Below the pieces are notes generated by a model that had not been told where the DNA came from, made no database searches, and saw only the letters and a list, made by a program, of their open reading frames with translations. From assembly GCA_934476455.1 (NCBI GenBank), contig CAKSNY010000001.1:62001-126000 (forward strand): a stretch of 64,000 nt of DNA, written 5' to 3'. The position numbers and the translations under genes were made by a program. This document shows, piece by piece, positions 55,486 through 64,000 of the stretch. Numbering within the stretch: position 1 is the first letter of the stretch; every line of letters starts with the position of its first letter. This DNA is from an uncultured Clostridia bacterium (GTDB lineage: Bacteria; Bacillota; Clostridia; UMGS1883).

Positions 55486-56823
55486 ATGGACAAGATATTG
55501 ATAGATTTAACAAAAACCGACGGTAAAATTAAGCCGATGAACGCTGTAAACAACGGACCTACGGCACCTGATATAAGATGCTCGTACACTTCGTTTGACG
55601 CGTACAAGGCGGCAAATATTCCGTATGCAAGAAATCATGACGCATCGTTTTTTTCCGATTATGGCGGAGAGCATACGGTAGATGTACACCGGATATTCAA
55701 AAATTTTGACGCAGATGAAAACGATCCGTCATCATATGTTTTTGAGCCTACCGATGAATACATAAAAACAACGCTTGACGCGGGAACAAAGATTTTTTAC
55801 AGGCTGGGAGCGTCTATCGAACACGGTTATAAATATGGAACAAAAGTTCCGAAGGATTTTTCCAAGTGGGCAAGAATATGCGAGCATATTATAAGGCATT
55901 ACAATGAAGGGTGGGCAAACGGCTTTAAGTACGATATTAAATACTGGGAAATATGGAACGAGCCGGACTGCTATAATCACGATGGCTCGCGCCCATGCTG
56001 GCAGGGTACGGATGAACAGTTCACAGAGCTTTATATTGTTGCGGCAAAGCATCTGAAAAAGTGTTTTCCGCACCTTTATATAGGCGGACCGGCATTTGCA
56101 AGCATTTGGTCTGAAAGCTTTGTCGATATGTTTTTGAAAACGGCGGCAAAGGAAAATGCCCCGCTTGATTTCTTTTCATATCATTGGTACGGTAATAATA
56201 TTGAAGATTTAAGGCAAACAATTGCCGCTGCAAGGGAAAAGCTTGACGGCTGCGGTTTTAAAAACACCGCGGCAATTCTTAACGAGTGGAATTACGTAAA
56301 AGGTTGGGTTGCGGACGATTGGAAATATTCCTTAAAAAAAGAAAGAGAGCTTAAAGGAGCGTCATTTATTGCGGCGGCAATGTGTACCGGACAGGCAATG
56401 CCGCTTGATATGCTGATGTATTACGATGCAAGGCCGTGCGGAATGAACGGTATTTTCAAGTATGAAACCTATGAATGTCTAAAAGGGTATTATACGTTTA
56501 TGATGTTTAAGGAACTGAGAAGTCTTAAAAAATATGTTTTGACCAAGGGGCAGTGCGAGGATATCTATTCGTGCGCAGCCACAGACGGGAAAAACAGCGC
56601 AGTTATGCTTACGTATTATAATGACGACGATACGCTGCCTTCTAAAAAAGTTTCGGCTGTGTTTTTATCAAAATCAAAGACAAGCCGGGCAGAAGTTTAT
56701 GTTTTGGACGAAAAGCTTAATTTAGAGCTTGACAGGGAAATGTATTTTGATACAAACAAGTTTTCGATCTGCCTTGATATGCAGCTTCATTCGTCGGTGC
56801 TTATTAAGCTGTATGAAAACTAA
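55486..56823 (+). CDS. GH39-like (clan GH-A) glycoside hydrolase, cytoplasmic
   Basis: 445 residues. ATG 55486 follows GGAG (55475-55478); the upstream in-frame TTG at 55468 lacks a site. TIM-barrel clan GH-A motifs: WEIWNEPD with acid/base E159, and ILNEWNY with nucleophile E267, in the arrangement of GH39 beta-xylosidases/alpha-iduronidases. FFSYHWYG lies between them. A C-terminal beta domain (~360-445) completes the GH39 plan. Xylose or iduronate release are the known activities of this family; the substrate here is not determined. No signal peptide. Confidence 0.85.
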   Translation: MDKILIDLTKTDGKIKPMNAVNNGPTAPDIRCSYTSFDAYKAANIPYARNHDASFFSDYGGEHTVDVHRIFKNFDADENDPSSYVFEPTDEYIKTTLDAGTKIFYRLGASIEHGYKYGTKVPKDFSKWARICEHIIRHYNEGWANGFKYDIKYWEIWNEPDCYNHDGSRPCWQGTDEQFTELYIVAAKHLKKCFPHLYIGGPAFASIWSESFVDMFLKTAAKENAPLDFFSYHWYGNNIEDLRQTIAAAREKLDGCGFKNTAAILNEWNYVKGWVADDWKYSLKKERELKGASFIAAAMCTGQAMPLDMLMYYDARPCGMNGIFKYETYECLKGYYTFMMFKELRSLKKYVLTKGQCEDIYSCAATDGKNSAVMLTYYNDDDTLPSKKVSAVFLSKSKTSRAEVYVLDEKLNLELDREMYFDTNKFSICLDMQLHSSVLIKLYEN

Positions 56824-56834
56824 GGGGCGGAAAA

Positions 56835-58487
56835 ATGAAATATAGGTGGAAAACAATAAGCAGTCTGGAAAAAATATTTTTTCATAATTTTGATGCGCTT
56901 AAAGAAGAAACGCACGGGTCAATGTTTAAAAATGAAATATATTCTTTTCAGCTTGCCGGAGAATTTAAAAATACAGAATTGGTAAAGACAACGTGTAAAA
57001 TAGAAATCGAAAGCGAGATTGCACCGTACATAAGTCTTTATTCCGTAGGCTACGTTCCGAACGATTTGCCGACTATTGAAATAGATGATGACGACGAGTA
57101 TTTAACAAAAGAACCCGGACTTTTTCCGGATCCTCTTTTCAGAATAAGAGATAATACGTTTACACTTTGCGACCATCAGGTGCGCGGCGTTTGGGTATGC
57201 ACAGAGCCGAAAGGTGAAATAAGCGGATGCTTTGACATAAAACTTAAGATATACGACAAAAACAGTAATCATTTGGAAACACTTGTGTATTCGCTTAAAA
57301 TCATAGATACAAGTCTTCCGGAGCAAAGGCTTATAAATACAGGCTGGTTTCACGGGGATTGTATAGCGCTTTTGCATAATACCGAAATAGGCAGCAAGGA
57401 ATACTTCAGTATTTTGGAAAAGTATTTAAAGGTCTACGTTAAGTTTGGACACAATATGATTCTTACCCCCATGTTTACACCGCCGATTGACACTGCCGTA
57501 GGGAAAGAACGACTTACAAATCAGCTTGTTTGCGTGCGAGTTAATGACGGAAAGTACAGTTTTGATTTTTCACCTCTTAAAAAGTGGATGAACATTTGCA
57601 GCGCAAACGGAATAAAATATTTTGAATTTTCGCACCTTTTTACACAGTGGGGCGCAAAATACGCGCCGAAGATTATGGCATATGACGCTGCGGAATACAA
57701 ACGCATTTTCGGCTGGGAAACGAAAGGGGATTCAGCCGGATATATACGCTTTTTAGAGGCTTTTTTGCCGCGCCTTGTTGCGTTTTTAAAAGAGGAAAAG
57801 GTTTTTGAAAGATGCTTTTTCCATATTTCCGATGAACCGGACGGCAGCAAAGAACACAAAAAAAGGTACGGCAGGGCAAAGGATTTGATTGTGCGCTATA
57901 TACCGAAGGATAGAATTTTTGATACAATAGACGAGTACAGCTATTATAAAGAGGGAATAATTAACTGTCCGATTGTGGCGATTGACCGCATTAAGGATTT
58001 TACGGAAAATAATGTGCCGCGGCTTTGGGCATATTATTGTATGGCACAGCGGAAAAATGTGGCAAACCGCTTTCTTGCGCAGCCGTCGTACCGAAACAGA
58101 ATTTTAGGGCTTCAGCTGTACAAGTACAACATAGAAGGTTTTTTACAGTGGGGATTTAATTTCTGGCTGTCTGCCGGGGCGCAAAAGGTTATAGACCCAT
58201 ACAAAAATACAACAGCCGATATGTCTTTTCCCGGCGGAGATCCGTTTGTCGTATATCCTCTTGACAAATTTTTTGAGGTAGTGTGTTCCTTACGTCTCTA
58301 TGTATTTAACGAGGCGCTTCAGGATATGCGCGCGCTTTATTTTTTGGAGCAGCACCTCGGGCGCGATAACGTGCTTAAATTGCTTTCCGATATTGACGGA
58401 TTTGAGGTCTATCCCAAAAACGAAGAATATATTTTAAATCTGCGCAGCCTTATAAACCGAAAAGCCGAAGAAATAATAAACGGTTGA
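56835..58487 (+). CDS. DUF4091/GH123-like glycoside hydrolase family protein
   Basis: 550 residues, no signal peptide. The C-terminal half fits DUF4091, related to GH123 beta-N-acetylgalactosaminidases: FHISDEPDG contains an Asp-Glu pair (D333-E334) at the position of the GH123 catalytic residues, followed by PRLWAYYCMAQRKNVANRFLAQPSYRNRILGLQLYKYNIEG in pieces and QWGFNFW. The N-terminal ~190 residues are a beta domain typical of the family. Activity on a beta-linked amino sugar is suggested but not shown. It starts 11 bp after the GH39-like gene and ends the cytoplasmic hydrolase run. Confidence 0.75.
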   Translation: MKYRWKTISSLEKIFFHNFDALKEETHGSMFKNEIYSFQLAGEFKNTELVKTTCKIEIESEIAPYISLYSVGYVPNDLPTIEIDDDDEYLTKEPGLFPDPLFRIRDNTFTLCDHQVRGVWVCTEPKGEISGCFDIKLKIYDKNSNHLETLVYSLKIIDTSLPEQRLINTGWFHGDCIALLHNTEIGSKEYFSILEKYLKVYVKFGHNMILTPMFTPPIDTAVGKERLTNQLVCVRVNDGKYSFDFSPLKKWMNICSANGIKYFEFSHLFTQWGAKYAPKIMAYDAAEYKRIFGWETKGDSAGYIRFLEAFLPRLVAFLKEEKVFERCFFHISDEPDGSKEHKKRYGRAKDLIVRYIPKDRIFDTIDEYSYYKEGIINCPIVAIDRIKDFTENNVPRLWAYYCMAQRKNVANRFLAQPSYRNRILGLQLYKYNIEGFLQWGFNFWLSAGAQKVIDPYKNTTADMSFPGGDPFVVYPLDKFFEVVCSLRLYVFNEALQDMRALYFLEQHLGRDNVLKLLSDIDGFEVYPKNEEYILNLRSLINRKAEEIING

Positions 58488-58512
58488 CTTTATAAGAAAA
58501 CGGGTTTATAAT
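58484..58512 (+). promoter_or_regulatory. sigma-A promoter for the MgtC-like gene
   Basis: TTGACT (58484-58489), 17-bp spacer, TATAAT (58507-58512). The -35 overlaps the last codons of the DUF4091 gene. It marks the start of a new transcript at the boundary between the glycan cluster and general genes. Confidence 0.8.
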
Positions 58513-58556
58513 AATTAGAAATTCATTTTGGGCATAGGACTCGGAAAGGAGAAAAG

Positions 58557-59237
58557 ATGTTTGATATAAACCAGGCAGAGTATCTTTTCAGGATATTTAT
58601 TGCCGCATTGTGCGGCGCAATGATAGGCTATGAAAGAAAAAACCGCGCAAAAGAGGCGGGCATAAGAACGCATTGCCTTGTGGCTATGGGTGCGGCGCTT
58701 ATGATGATTGTGTCGAAATACGCATTTTTTGATGTTCTGGCGCCGAACTTTAAGGGCGCGGCGGACATTAAGCTTGACCCCTCACGCGTGGCGTCAAACA
58801 TTGCAAACGGGATAGGCTTTTTGGGTGCGGGAATGATTTTCGTACAAAAACGCACCGTCACGGGTCTTACCACGGCAGCGGGAATTTGGGCAACCTCGGG
58901 CATCGGTATGGCGATTGGCAGCGGAATGTATTTTATCGGGATTTCGGCAAGCGTGGTTGTGCTTTTGATGCAAATATTTTTGCACCGCGGGTATAAATGG
59001 CTTGAAATGCCTACACACAGGGTACTTAACATTAAAAATGTTGATACGGAAGGCTTTAACAAAAATATCAGAGAAGAATGTGAGAGCCGGGGCATATCGA
59101 TAAGCTTAAGCACGGTGACAAAAAATACGGAAACAGGCACAAAAAATTATGTTTATGCGATAGAGCTGCCGCCGCAGCTTGATGAGGAAGAGCTTTTAAA
59201 GCTTGTGCCTTACGAGTGCAGCATAAAGCTTGAGTAG
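58557..59237 (+). CDS. MgtC/SapB family membrane protein
   Basis: 226 residues with about four membrane helices in the first ~145. Family motifs are visible: GAMIGYERKNRAKEAGIRTHCLVAMGA in two parts, VASNIANGIGFLGAGMIF, and VTGLTTAAGIWATSGIG. The cytoplasmic C-terminus (~155-226) resembles the ACT-like tail. MgtC proteins influence magnesium homeostasis or ATP synthase; the precise role here is unknown. GGAAAGGAG precedes the ATG. The GDSL gene starts 10 bp after its stop. Confidence 0.92.
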   Translation: MFDINQAEYLFRIFIAALCGAMIGYERKNRAKEAGIRTHCLVAMGAALMMIVSKYAFFDVLAPNFKGAADIKLDPSRVASNIANGIGFLGAGMIFVQKRTVTGLTTAAGIWATSGIGMAIGSGMYFIGISASVVVLLMQIFLHRGYKWLEMPTHRVLNIKNVDTEGFNKNIREECESRGISISLSTVTKNTETGTKNYVYAIELPPQLDEEELLKLVPYECSIKLE

Positions 59238-59247
59238 GAGGATGCTT

Positions 59248-59892
59248 ATGAAAACAAAAGACAAAAAGATATGCTTTATAGGCGACAGTATAACAGAGGG
59301 TGTGGGTGCGTCCTCGAAGGAAAAATGTTATGTAAGCGTTTTTGAAAAGATAAGCGGCGCGGATGTTACAAATCTTGGAATAAGCGGCACGCGTATAGCG
59401 CGGCAGCAAAAAAATATGATAAATGAAATATGGGACAGTAACGAATTTTTAACGCGCGTTGATAAAATTCCCAAGGATACACAGATAATAGCAATATTCG
59501 GCGGCACAAACGATTACGGACACGGTGACGCGCCGTTTGGAAATATGAACGACAGAACCGCAGACACCTTTTTCGGGGCGCTTCATATGCTGAGCGCTGC
59601 CGTTATAGAAAGGTTTCCCGCGGCAACCGTCTTTTTTATGACGCCGCTTAAACGTTACGACGAATACCAAAATAACGCCTCAAATTCATTAACACTTGAG
59701 TCATACGCCGATGCTGTAAAAAGTGTGGCGAAGTACTACAGCATACCGGTGCTTGATTTATATGCCGAGGCGGGAATGCAGCCTTGTATAGAGGCGCAAA
59801 ACAAGTATTATTTTGCAGACGGCGTTCATCCGAATGATAACGGACACGAGAGGGTTGCAAGAAAGGTTATGGAGTTTATAAAAAATCTTTGA
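59248..59892 (+). CDS. SGNH/GDSL-family hydrolase
   Basis: 214 residues from ATG 59248, six bases after AGGAGG (59236-59241). SGNH blocks: GDSITEG with nucleophile S14, FGGTNDYGHG with the Asn oxyanion residue, and DGVHPNDNGH with D191 and H194. No signal peptide. It is an esterase or lipase-like hydrolase; a sugar O-deacetylase role is possible near the glycan genes, but it is transcribed with MgtC rather than with them. Confidence 0.88.
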   Translation: MKTKDKKICFIGDSITEGVGASSKEKCYVSVFEKISGADVTNLGISGTRIARQQKNMINEIWDSNEFLTRVDKIPKDTQIIAIFGGTNDYGHGDAPFGNMNDRTADTFFGALHMLSAAVIERFPAATVFFMTPLKRYDEYQNNASNSLTLESYADAVKSVAKYYSIPVLDLYAEAGMQPCIEAQNKYYFADGVHPNDNGHERVARKVMEFIKNL

Positions 59893-59914
59893 TAAAAATA
59901 TACGGAGAAAATTT

Positions 59915-60529
59915 ATGGAAAAGCGGCTTTTATGGGCAATGGAAATACAAAGCCTTGCACAGGCGGGGCTTGCGTATACGGACAACGTCTACGATATAGA
60001 AAGATATAATCGGCTGAGAGAGATTTCTGCCGAAATGATAAGCGAACAAAGCGATATACCACTGAAAAAGGTCAGGGAATTATTTTGCAATGAAACCGGT
60101 TATCAAACGCCTAAAATAGATACGCGTGCGGCAGTTTTTAAGGACGGGAAAATACTTTTGGTTCACGAAAATAACGGTACGTGGTCGCTCCCCGGCGGGT
60201 GGTGCGATGTTTTGGAGTCTGTAAGGTCGAACACCGAAAAGGAAGTGCGCGAAGAAGCCGGGCTTGAGGTTAAGGCAACAAAGCTTATTGCGATTCAGGA
60301 CAGAAACAAGCACAATCTGCCTGTGTACGCATACGGCGTGTGTAAAGTGTTTATACTGTGCAGCCTTATAGGCGGCGAATTTCATAAAAACTCCGAAACG
60401 GTGGAAACAGGTTTTTTCGGCTTGGAAGAGATTCCGAAAAACCTTGCGGAGGAAAAAACGAATCTTAAACAGATTGAAATGTGTTTTTCCGCTTATAACA
60501 GCAGTACGTGGCAGCCCTTGTTTGATTAG
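59915..60529 (+). CDS. NUDIX hydrolase with N-terminal helical domain
   Basis: 204 residues. The first ~65 residues form the helical NUDIX N-terminal domain found in ADP-ribose/nucleoside-diphosphate-linked pyrophosphatases (ALAQAGLAY, YDIERYNRLREISAEM). The Nudix box begins at G94-G95 and ends in REEAGLE (~110-116), with the full REVREEAG-type metal site. It cleaves a nucleoside diphosphate linked to another moiety; substrate unknown. Followed by a terminator. Confidence 0.92.
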   Translation: MEKRLLWAMEIQSLAQAGLAYTDNVYDIERYNRLREISAEMISEQSDIPLKKVRELFCNETGYQTPKIDTRAAVFKDGKILLVHENNGTWSLPGGWCDVLESVRSNTEKEVREEAGLEVKATKLIAIQDRNKHNLPVYAYGVCKVFILCSLIGGEFHKNSETVETGFFGLEEIPKNLAEEKTNLKQIEMCFSAYNSSTWQPLFD

Positions 60530-60556
60530 GCAATGCCTAAAATAAATAAACCGAAG

Positions 60557-60596
60557 CCCATTCCTTTGACGATTGCGAAGAATGGGTTTTCTTTTT
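60557..60596 (+). terminator. intrinsic terminator after the NUDIX gene
   Basis: CCCATTC (60557-60563) pairs with GAATGGG (60580-60586) around a 16-base loop that can itself partly pair, followed by TTTTCTTTTT. It separates the MgtC-GDSL-NUDIX unit from yybS. Confidence 0.75.
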
Positions 60597-60607
60597 ACAC
60601 AAAAAAC

Positions 60608-60639
60608 TTTACATTTAACGCAAAGCGTGCTATTATAAT
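60608..60639 (+). promoter_or_regulatory. candidate promoter for yybS-gdpP-rplI
   Basis: TTTACA (60608-60613), then TATTAT (60631-60636, 17-bp spacer) or TATAAT (60634-60639, 20-bp spacer). It lies just after the terminator and ~50 bp before the yybS start. Confidence 0.5.
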
Positions 60640-60685
60640 GTATTATAGTGGGCGTAGATGCCAGACTTTTAAAGGTTCGGTGCTT

Positions 60686-61666
60686 ATGATAAATGATGAA
60701 AAGATACAGTTTGGAACAATAATACGGATTTTATTTTCGCTTTTTCCGCTTCTTTTTGGGATGCCTACCGTGGCGATGGTTCTGTGTGCCTATAACATAG
60801 CGATGACGTTTATTATGATAGGTCCGTTTAACGCGGCGCTGGGTGCGCTTTCGTCGGTGCTTATTTCAGTTTTGTTTTACGGTATGCTTTCGCCGGGAGC
60901 GGATGTGCAGGGTGTTTTCCTCGGAGCGGAGGCGGTGCTGTGTGCCGCCGCGTGCACATATGCGGTTGTGAAGAAAAAGGGCTTTTTTACAGGCATTTAT
61001 ATGTCTGCGGCAGCGTATTTGGTTCTTTCGGTGGCAAATCTTCGTATTCTTTCGTCAAAGGCAGGGCAAAGCATTGCGGATTTTCTTACTGCCGCACCGC
61101 TTGAATTTTTAAAAACGCAGGCAGAGACGGTTTCCGCGGGAAACGCCGTTTCGGCGGATAACATAACAAAGCTTATAGACTATATCGGAAAAATAACTGT
61201 TATGCTGCTGCCGTCGGTGCTTGTTGTAAGCTCTGTTGTTGTGGGCTATATTGTTATGTGGTGTGTGGCGGTCTCTCTGAAAAGGACCCCTCTTTCGATG
61301 GACCATTCGTTTGCACAATTAAAAATGCCCAAAAGTGCGTTTTTTGTAATGCTTGCCGTTTTTTTGCTGTGGCATATCGGCGGCAAAGCGGCAGGGGTTT
61401 TGGGAAATGTTTTTGCAATTCTTTGGGCTTTGTTTTTTATCTGTGCGGTGTCTTTGGTTGACTTTTTCTTAAGAAAAGCAATTAAACCCGCATTTTTGAG
61501 GGTAATTATACATTTTGTAATATATTCGGTTTTTTCGGTGCTTGTACGCATAAATCCGTTTGTTAACATTTTTGTGCTTTATGTGATTTTGGCATCGGTG
61601 GATTCATTTGTTGATTTAAGGCGTTTCTTTAAAGAGCGGGCGGTGAATGATGAAAAAGAAGAATAA
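60686..61666 (+). CDS. yybS: YybS-like DUF2232 membrane protein
   Basis: 326 residues from ATG 60686 (AAAGG at 60671-60675); open frame upstream of this overlaps the terminator and promoter. Hydrophobic with roughly eight membrane helices. The sequence is weakly conserved, but its position directly before gdpP and rplI is the Firmicutes arrangement for YybS. Function is not established. It overlaps gdpP by 20 bp. Confidence 0.8.
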   Translation: MINDEKIQFGTIIRILFSLFPLLFGMPTVAMVLCAYNIAMTFIMIGPFNAALGALSSVLISVLFYGMLSPGADVQGVFLGAEAVLCAAACTYAVVKKKGFFTGIYMSAAAYLVLSVANLRILSSKAGQSIADFLTAAPLEFLKTQAETVSAGNAVSADNITKLIDYIGKITVMLLPSVLVVSSVVVGYIVMWCVAVSLKRTPLSMDHSFAQLKMPKSAFFVMLAVFLLWHIGGKAAGVLGNVFAILWALFFICAVSLVDFFLRKAIKPAFLRVIIHFVIYSVFSVLVRINPFVNIFVLYVILASVDSFVDLRRFFKERAVNDEKEE

Positions 61667-63635
61667 CAACACTAACAACATTGATTTTGCGCGGCAGTTT
61701 TTGTCTGTTATACCTGCGGCGGTTATATTTGCGGTTGCGGCGATCCTTTTTGAAAAAAATACGGCATTGTCGGCAGTTGTAATGCTGTGTTCGGCATTTA
61801 TAATGTGTGAAAAGCTGATTTCAAGAATAAACAGCATACGAAAAATGCGCGAGTATATGGATAACGAGCCTGAAACGGACGGCGCGCAGAATAACGAGTC
61901 GCTTTTCAGAACACTTAACCCGATTGCCGGTATACGTATGGACGGAAGCATTGCATGGTACAACACACCGTTTAAGGAACTTTTTAACGTTGTGGCAGAT
62001 AAGCGCATATCGGATTTGTGCCCCGAAATAAAGCTTTCAAAGCTTTATGAGGCGGAAAACATAGAGAATTTGACGATAAAAATAGGCGACGATACCTATC
62101 TTGCGCGGATGATTGTAAAAAGAAAGGTTACGCCGGATCATGCGGCGGTTATGCTTCATCTTGAAAAGATAACCGAGCTTGTAGAGCTCAGGGAGGAAAT
62201 TAAAAACGGGCAGTACGCTGTTGCCGAGATTGCGGTTGACAACTATGACGAGGCAATAGAGGACGTTTCGGACGAAGAAAGAATAGATATAATCACCCTC
62301 CTTGAAAAAAACATTATCGGTTGGGCGCAGGATGTAGGCGGACTTATAAAAAAACTGGAAAAAGACAAGTACACCTGTGTTTTTACAAGAAAGCAGCTTA
62401 ACACCTTTACGGAAAACAAATTTAAAATATTGCAGGATGTAAAAACCTTTAACGCTTCTACCAGAATACCGCCCACTATAAGCATCGGAATAGGTGTGGG
62501 TGAAGATACTTTGCACAGCTGTGACATTTCGGCAAAAAAGGCGCTTGAAATGGCACTTGGGCGCGGCGGCGACCAGGCGGTTATAAGGGAGGACGGGAAG
62601 TTTCGCTATTTCGGCGGCAATTCCAAAGAAACGGAAAAACGCACACGTGTAAAGGCGCGCATTATGGCACATAACCTGCGCGAGCTTATGAGCAGTGCGG
62701 ACAATGTTTTGATAATGGGGCATAAAAACAGCGATACAGACGCCGTAGGCGCAGCAATCGGAATTGCCGGTATGGCAAATTTCATAGGAAAAGAAGCAAA
62801 AATTTTGCTTGCAACACAGGACGACACGGTGCATCTTCTGCTTAAAAAAATAGAAGAAAATCATTACCATGATAACCTGTTTATGGGAAAAGGCGGTGTG
62901 CGCGAGTTTCTGCGCCCGAAAACACTGCTTATAGTATGCGATACCCACGTTCCGCAGTATACCGAAATGCCCGAACTTTTGGAAAATGTAAAAGCAAAGG
63001 TTGTAATAGACCACCATCGGCGCAGTGAAAGCTTTATTTCAGGGGCAGACCTTGTCTATCACGAGCCTTTTGCGTCCTCCGCATGCGAAATGATTGCAGA
63101 AATTATGCAGTATTTTGACCCTAAATATTCGGTTTCCACAATTGATGCGGAGGCGCTTTACGCAGGTATTGTCATGGACACGAAGAACTTTATGTTTAAA
63201 ACGGGCGTACGAACGTTTGAGGCTGCAGCGTATCTTCGAAGCGCGGGAGTGGATACGCTGCGGGTTAAAAGGCTGTTTAGGGAATCCGTGGAAAATTACA
63301 AGCTTAAGGCGTGCATTGTAACCGAAGCGCAGATATACCGCGATAATATAGCAATATCGCTTTTCCCCGGCTCTGTTCCGCACGTTATAATAGCAGCTGC
63401 TGCAGATGAGCTTTTGGAAATAACCGATATGAAGGCGTCGTTTGTGGTGGCACGCAGCGAAAACGGCAAAATTATTGTCAGCGGACGTTCGTTAGGCGAG
63501 ATAAATGTTCAGCTTGTGCTTGAAAAGCTTGGCGGCGGCGGGCATATGATGGTTGCCGGCGCTCAGGTGGACGGAGCATCGGTAACAGATGTGGGGGAAG
63601 AACTTAAAAAGGCTATTGACGAGATTTTAGCATAG
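61647..63635 (+). CDS. gdpP: cyclic-di-AMP phosphodiesterase GdpP (DHH/DHHA1)
   Basis: 662 residues: two N-terminal membrane helices (~18-60), a PAS-like region (~85-170), a degenerate GGDEF domain (~175-305), the DHH domain (MGHKNSDTDAVG, VCDTHVP, D455-HH457) and the DHHA1 domain (~580-660; GRSLGEINVQLV, KLGGGGHMMVAGAQ). It hydrolyses c-di-AMP at the membrane, which controls potassium and wall homeostasis. Trk genes that may respond to c-di-AMP lie at 17624-20431. Start ATG 61647 (or ATG 61650) lies inside the yybS end. Confidence 0.95.
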   Translation: MMKKKNNNTNNIDFARQFLSVIPAAVIFAVAAILFEKNTALSAVVMLCSAFIMCEKLISRINSIRKMREYMDNEPETDGAQNNESLFRTLNPIAGIRMDGSIAWYNTPFKELFNVVADKRISDLCPEIKLSKLYEAENIENLTIKIGDDTYLARMIVKRKVTPDHAAVMLHLEKITELVELREEIKNGQYAVAEIAVDNYDEAIEDVSDEERIDIITLLEKNIIGWAQDVGGLIKKLEKDKYTCVFTRKQLNTFTENKFKILQDVKTFNASTRIPPTISIGIGVGEDTLHSCDISAKKALEMALGRGGDQAVIREDGKFRYFGGNSKETEKRTRVKARIMAHNLRELMSSADNVLIMGHKNSDTDAVGAAIGIAGMANFIGKEAKILLATQDDTVHLLLKKIEENHYHDNLFMGKGGVREFLRPKTLLIVCDTHVPQYTEMPELLENVKAKVVIDHHRRSESFISGADLVYHEPFASSACEMIAEIMQYFDPKYSVSTIDAEALYAGIVMDTKNFMFKTGVRTFEAAAYLRSAGVDTLRVKRLFRESVENYKLKACIVTEAQIYRDNIAISLFPGSVPHVIIAAAADELLEITDMKASFVVARSENGKIIVSGRSLGEINVQLVLEKLGGGGHMMVAGAQVDGASVTDVGEELKKAIDEILA

Positions 63636-63650
63636 AAAGGACGAATTATA

Positions 63651-64000
63651 ATGAAAGTTGTATTGTTGACAGATGTTAAAGGACATGGAAAAAAAGGTGA
63701 TATTGTAGAGGCAAGCGACGGCTATGCACGTAATTTTTTGCTGCCGCGCAAAATGGCAGAGGTGGCAACAGCCGGTGTTCTTAATAACATAAAGGGAAAG
63801 AACGAGTCGGCGGCATTCCACAAGCAGCAGGAGCTTGCTGCCGCAAAAGAAACGGCGGCAGCGCTTGAAGGGAAGAAAATAGTTCTTCGCGGAAAGGCAG
63901 GGGAAAACGGCAAGCTTTTCGGAAAGATTACAAATCAAAATGTGGCGGAGGCCGTTAAAATGCAGCTGCACCATATTATTGACAAAAGAAAAATTGTTCT
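63651..64000 (+). CDS. rplI: 50S ribosomal protein L9 (3' truncated by window)
   Basis: The first 116 residues of L9: MKVVLLTDVKGHGKKGDIVEASDGYARNFLLPR in pieces is the rRNA-binding N-domain, then a charged helix (KQQELAAAKETAAAL) and the beginning of the C-domain (GKLFGKITNQNVAEAV). It continues past the window end. It starts 15 bp after gdpP with AGAAAGGA upstream, the conserved gdpP-rplI pair. Confidence 0.95.
   Translation, partial: MKVVLLTDVKGHGKKGDIVEASDGYARNFLLPRKMAEVATAGVLNNIKGKNESAAFHKQQELAAAKETAAALEGKKIVLRGKAGENGKLFGKITNQNVAEAVKMQLHHIIDKRKIV

Noticed and set aside
62037..63017. 326-codon open frame on the minus strand
   Set aside because: It lies wholly opposite gdpP, whose DHH and GGDEF motifs are unmistakable; the minus frame has aromatic/Cys-rich low-quality sequence, no ribosome site and no known domain.
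1..64000. CRISPR arrays, rRNA and tRNA genes, complete insertion sequences
   Set aside because: I looked for regularly spaced repeats, rRNA cores, cloverleaf-type sequences and intact transposases and found none.

Overview
The window reads as part of the chromosome of an anaerobic, carbohydrate-degrading member of the Clostridia. Evidence: Shine-Dalgarno-led genes on almost one strand, sigma-A-type promoters, several S-layer-homology (SLH) proteins, CUT1 ABC importers with no dedicated ATPase, YesN-like membrane AraC regulators, and the Firmicutes-typical order yybS-gdpP-rplI at the right end. Many SLH and lyase-type proteins recall pectin specialists such as Monoglobus, but that is inference; no rRNA or tRNA gene is visible to settle the taxonomy.

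Layout. (A) 1-16047, glycan locus 1: the C-terminal part of a large unknown surface protein, a secreted Fn3/Ig protein, a membrane AraC sensor-regulator, an SLH paralogue of the first protein, then cytoplasmic GH31, GH105, L-fucose-isomerase-like, D-psicose/tagatose-3-epimerase-like and GH36 enzymes. (B) 16048-20431: ISL3-type transposase debris, a D-Ala-D-Ala carboxypeptidase, and trkA-trkH behind a consensus promoter. (C) 20551-26763: an AraC regulator divergent from a sugar-isomerase-like TIM barrel, followed after an unusual 490-bp gap by an Old-Yellow-Enzyme homologue, a short-chain dehydrogenase and a fumarate-reductase-type flavoprotein. (D) 26837-50935, glycan locus 2: a membrane AraC regulator, a heparinase II/III-like lyase, a DUF6273 protein, permease-permease-lipoprotein ABC importer, a secreted Ig/lectin-like protein, two SLH proteins, a second larger heparinase II/III-like lyase and another secreted Ig protein. 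(E) 50948-58487: cytoplasmic GH20-like, GH31, 2-hydroxyacid dehydrogenase, GH39-like and DUF4091/GH123-like genes. (F) 58484-64000: MgtC-like, GDSL hydrolase, NUDIX, then core genes yybS, gdpP and rplI (cut by the window end).

How it may work together (inference): secreted lyases and binding proteins, some held on the cell wall by SLH domains, cut an acidic polysaccharide outside the cell; the importer brings in oligosaccharides using a shared ATPase encoded elsewhere; signal-peptide-less GH105, GH31, GH36, GH20-like, GH39-like and GH123-like enzymes trim them; isomerase/epimerase and dehydrogenase enzymes process released sugars. The regulator gene at 26961 and the importer at 34444 share an almost identical promoter block with two TGTACA boxes spaced 19 bp apart, which is the clearest regulatory signal in the window. 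Families at 1/6122/41733, 29296/44405, 37953/48152 and 8781/52937 are paralogous pairs or trios, so the two glycan loci look built from duplicated parts.
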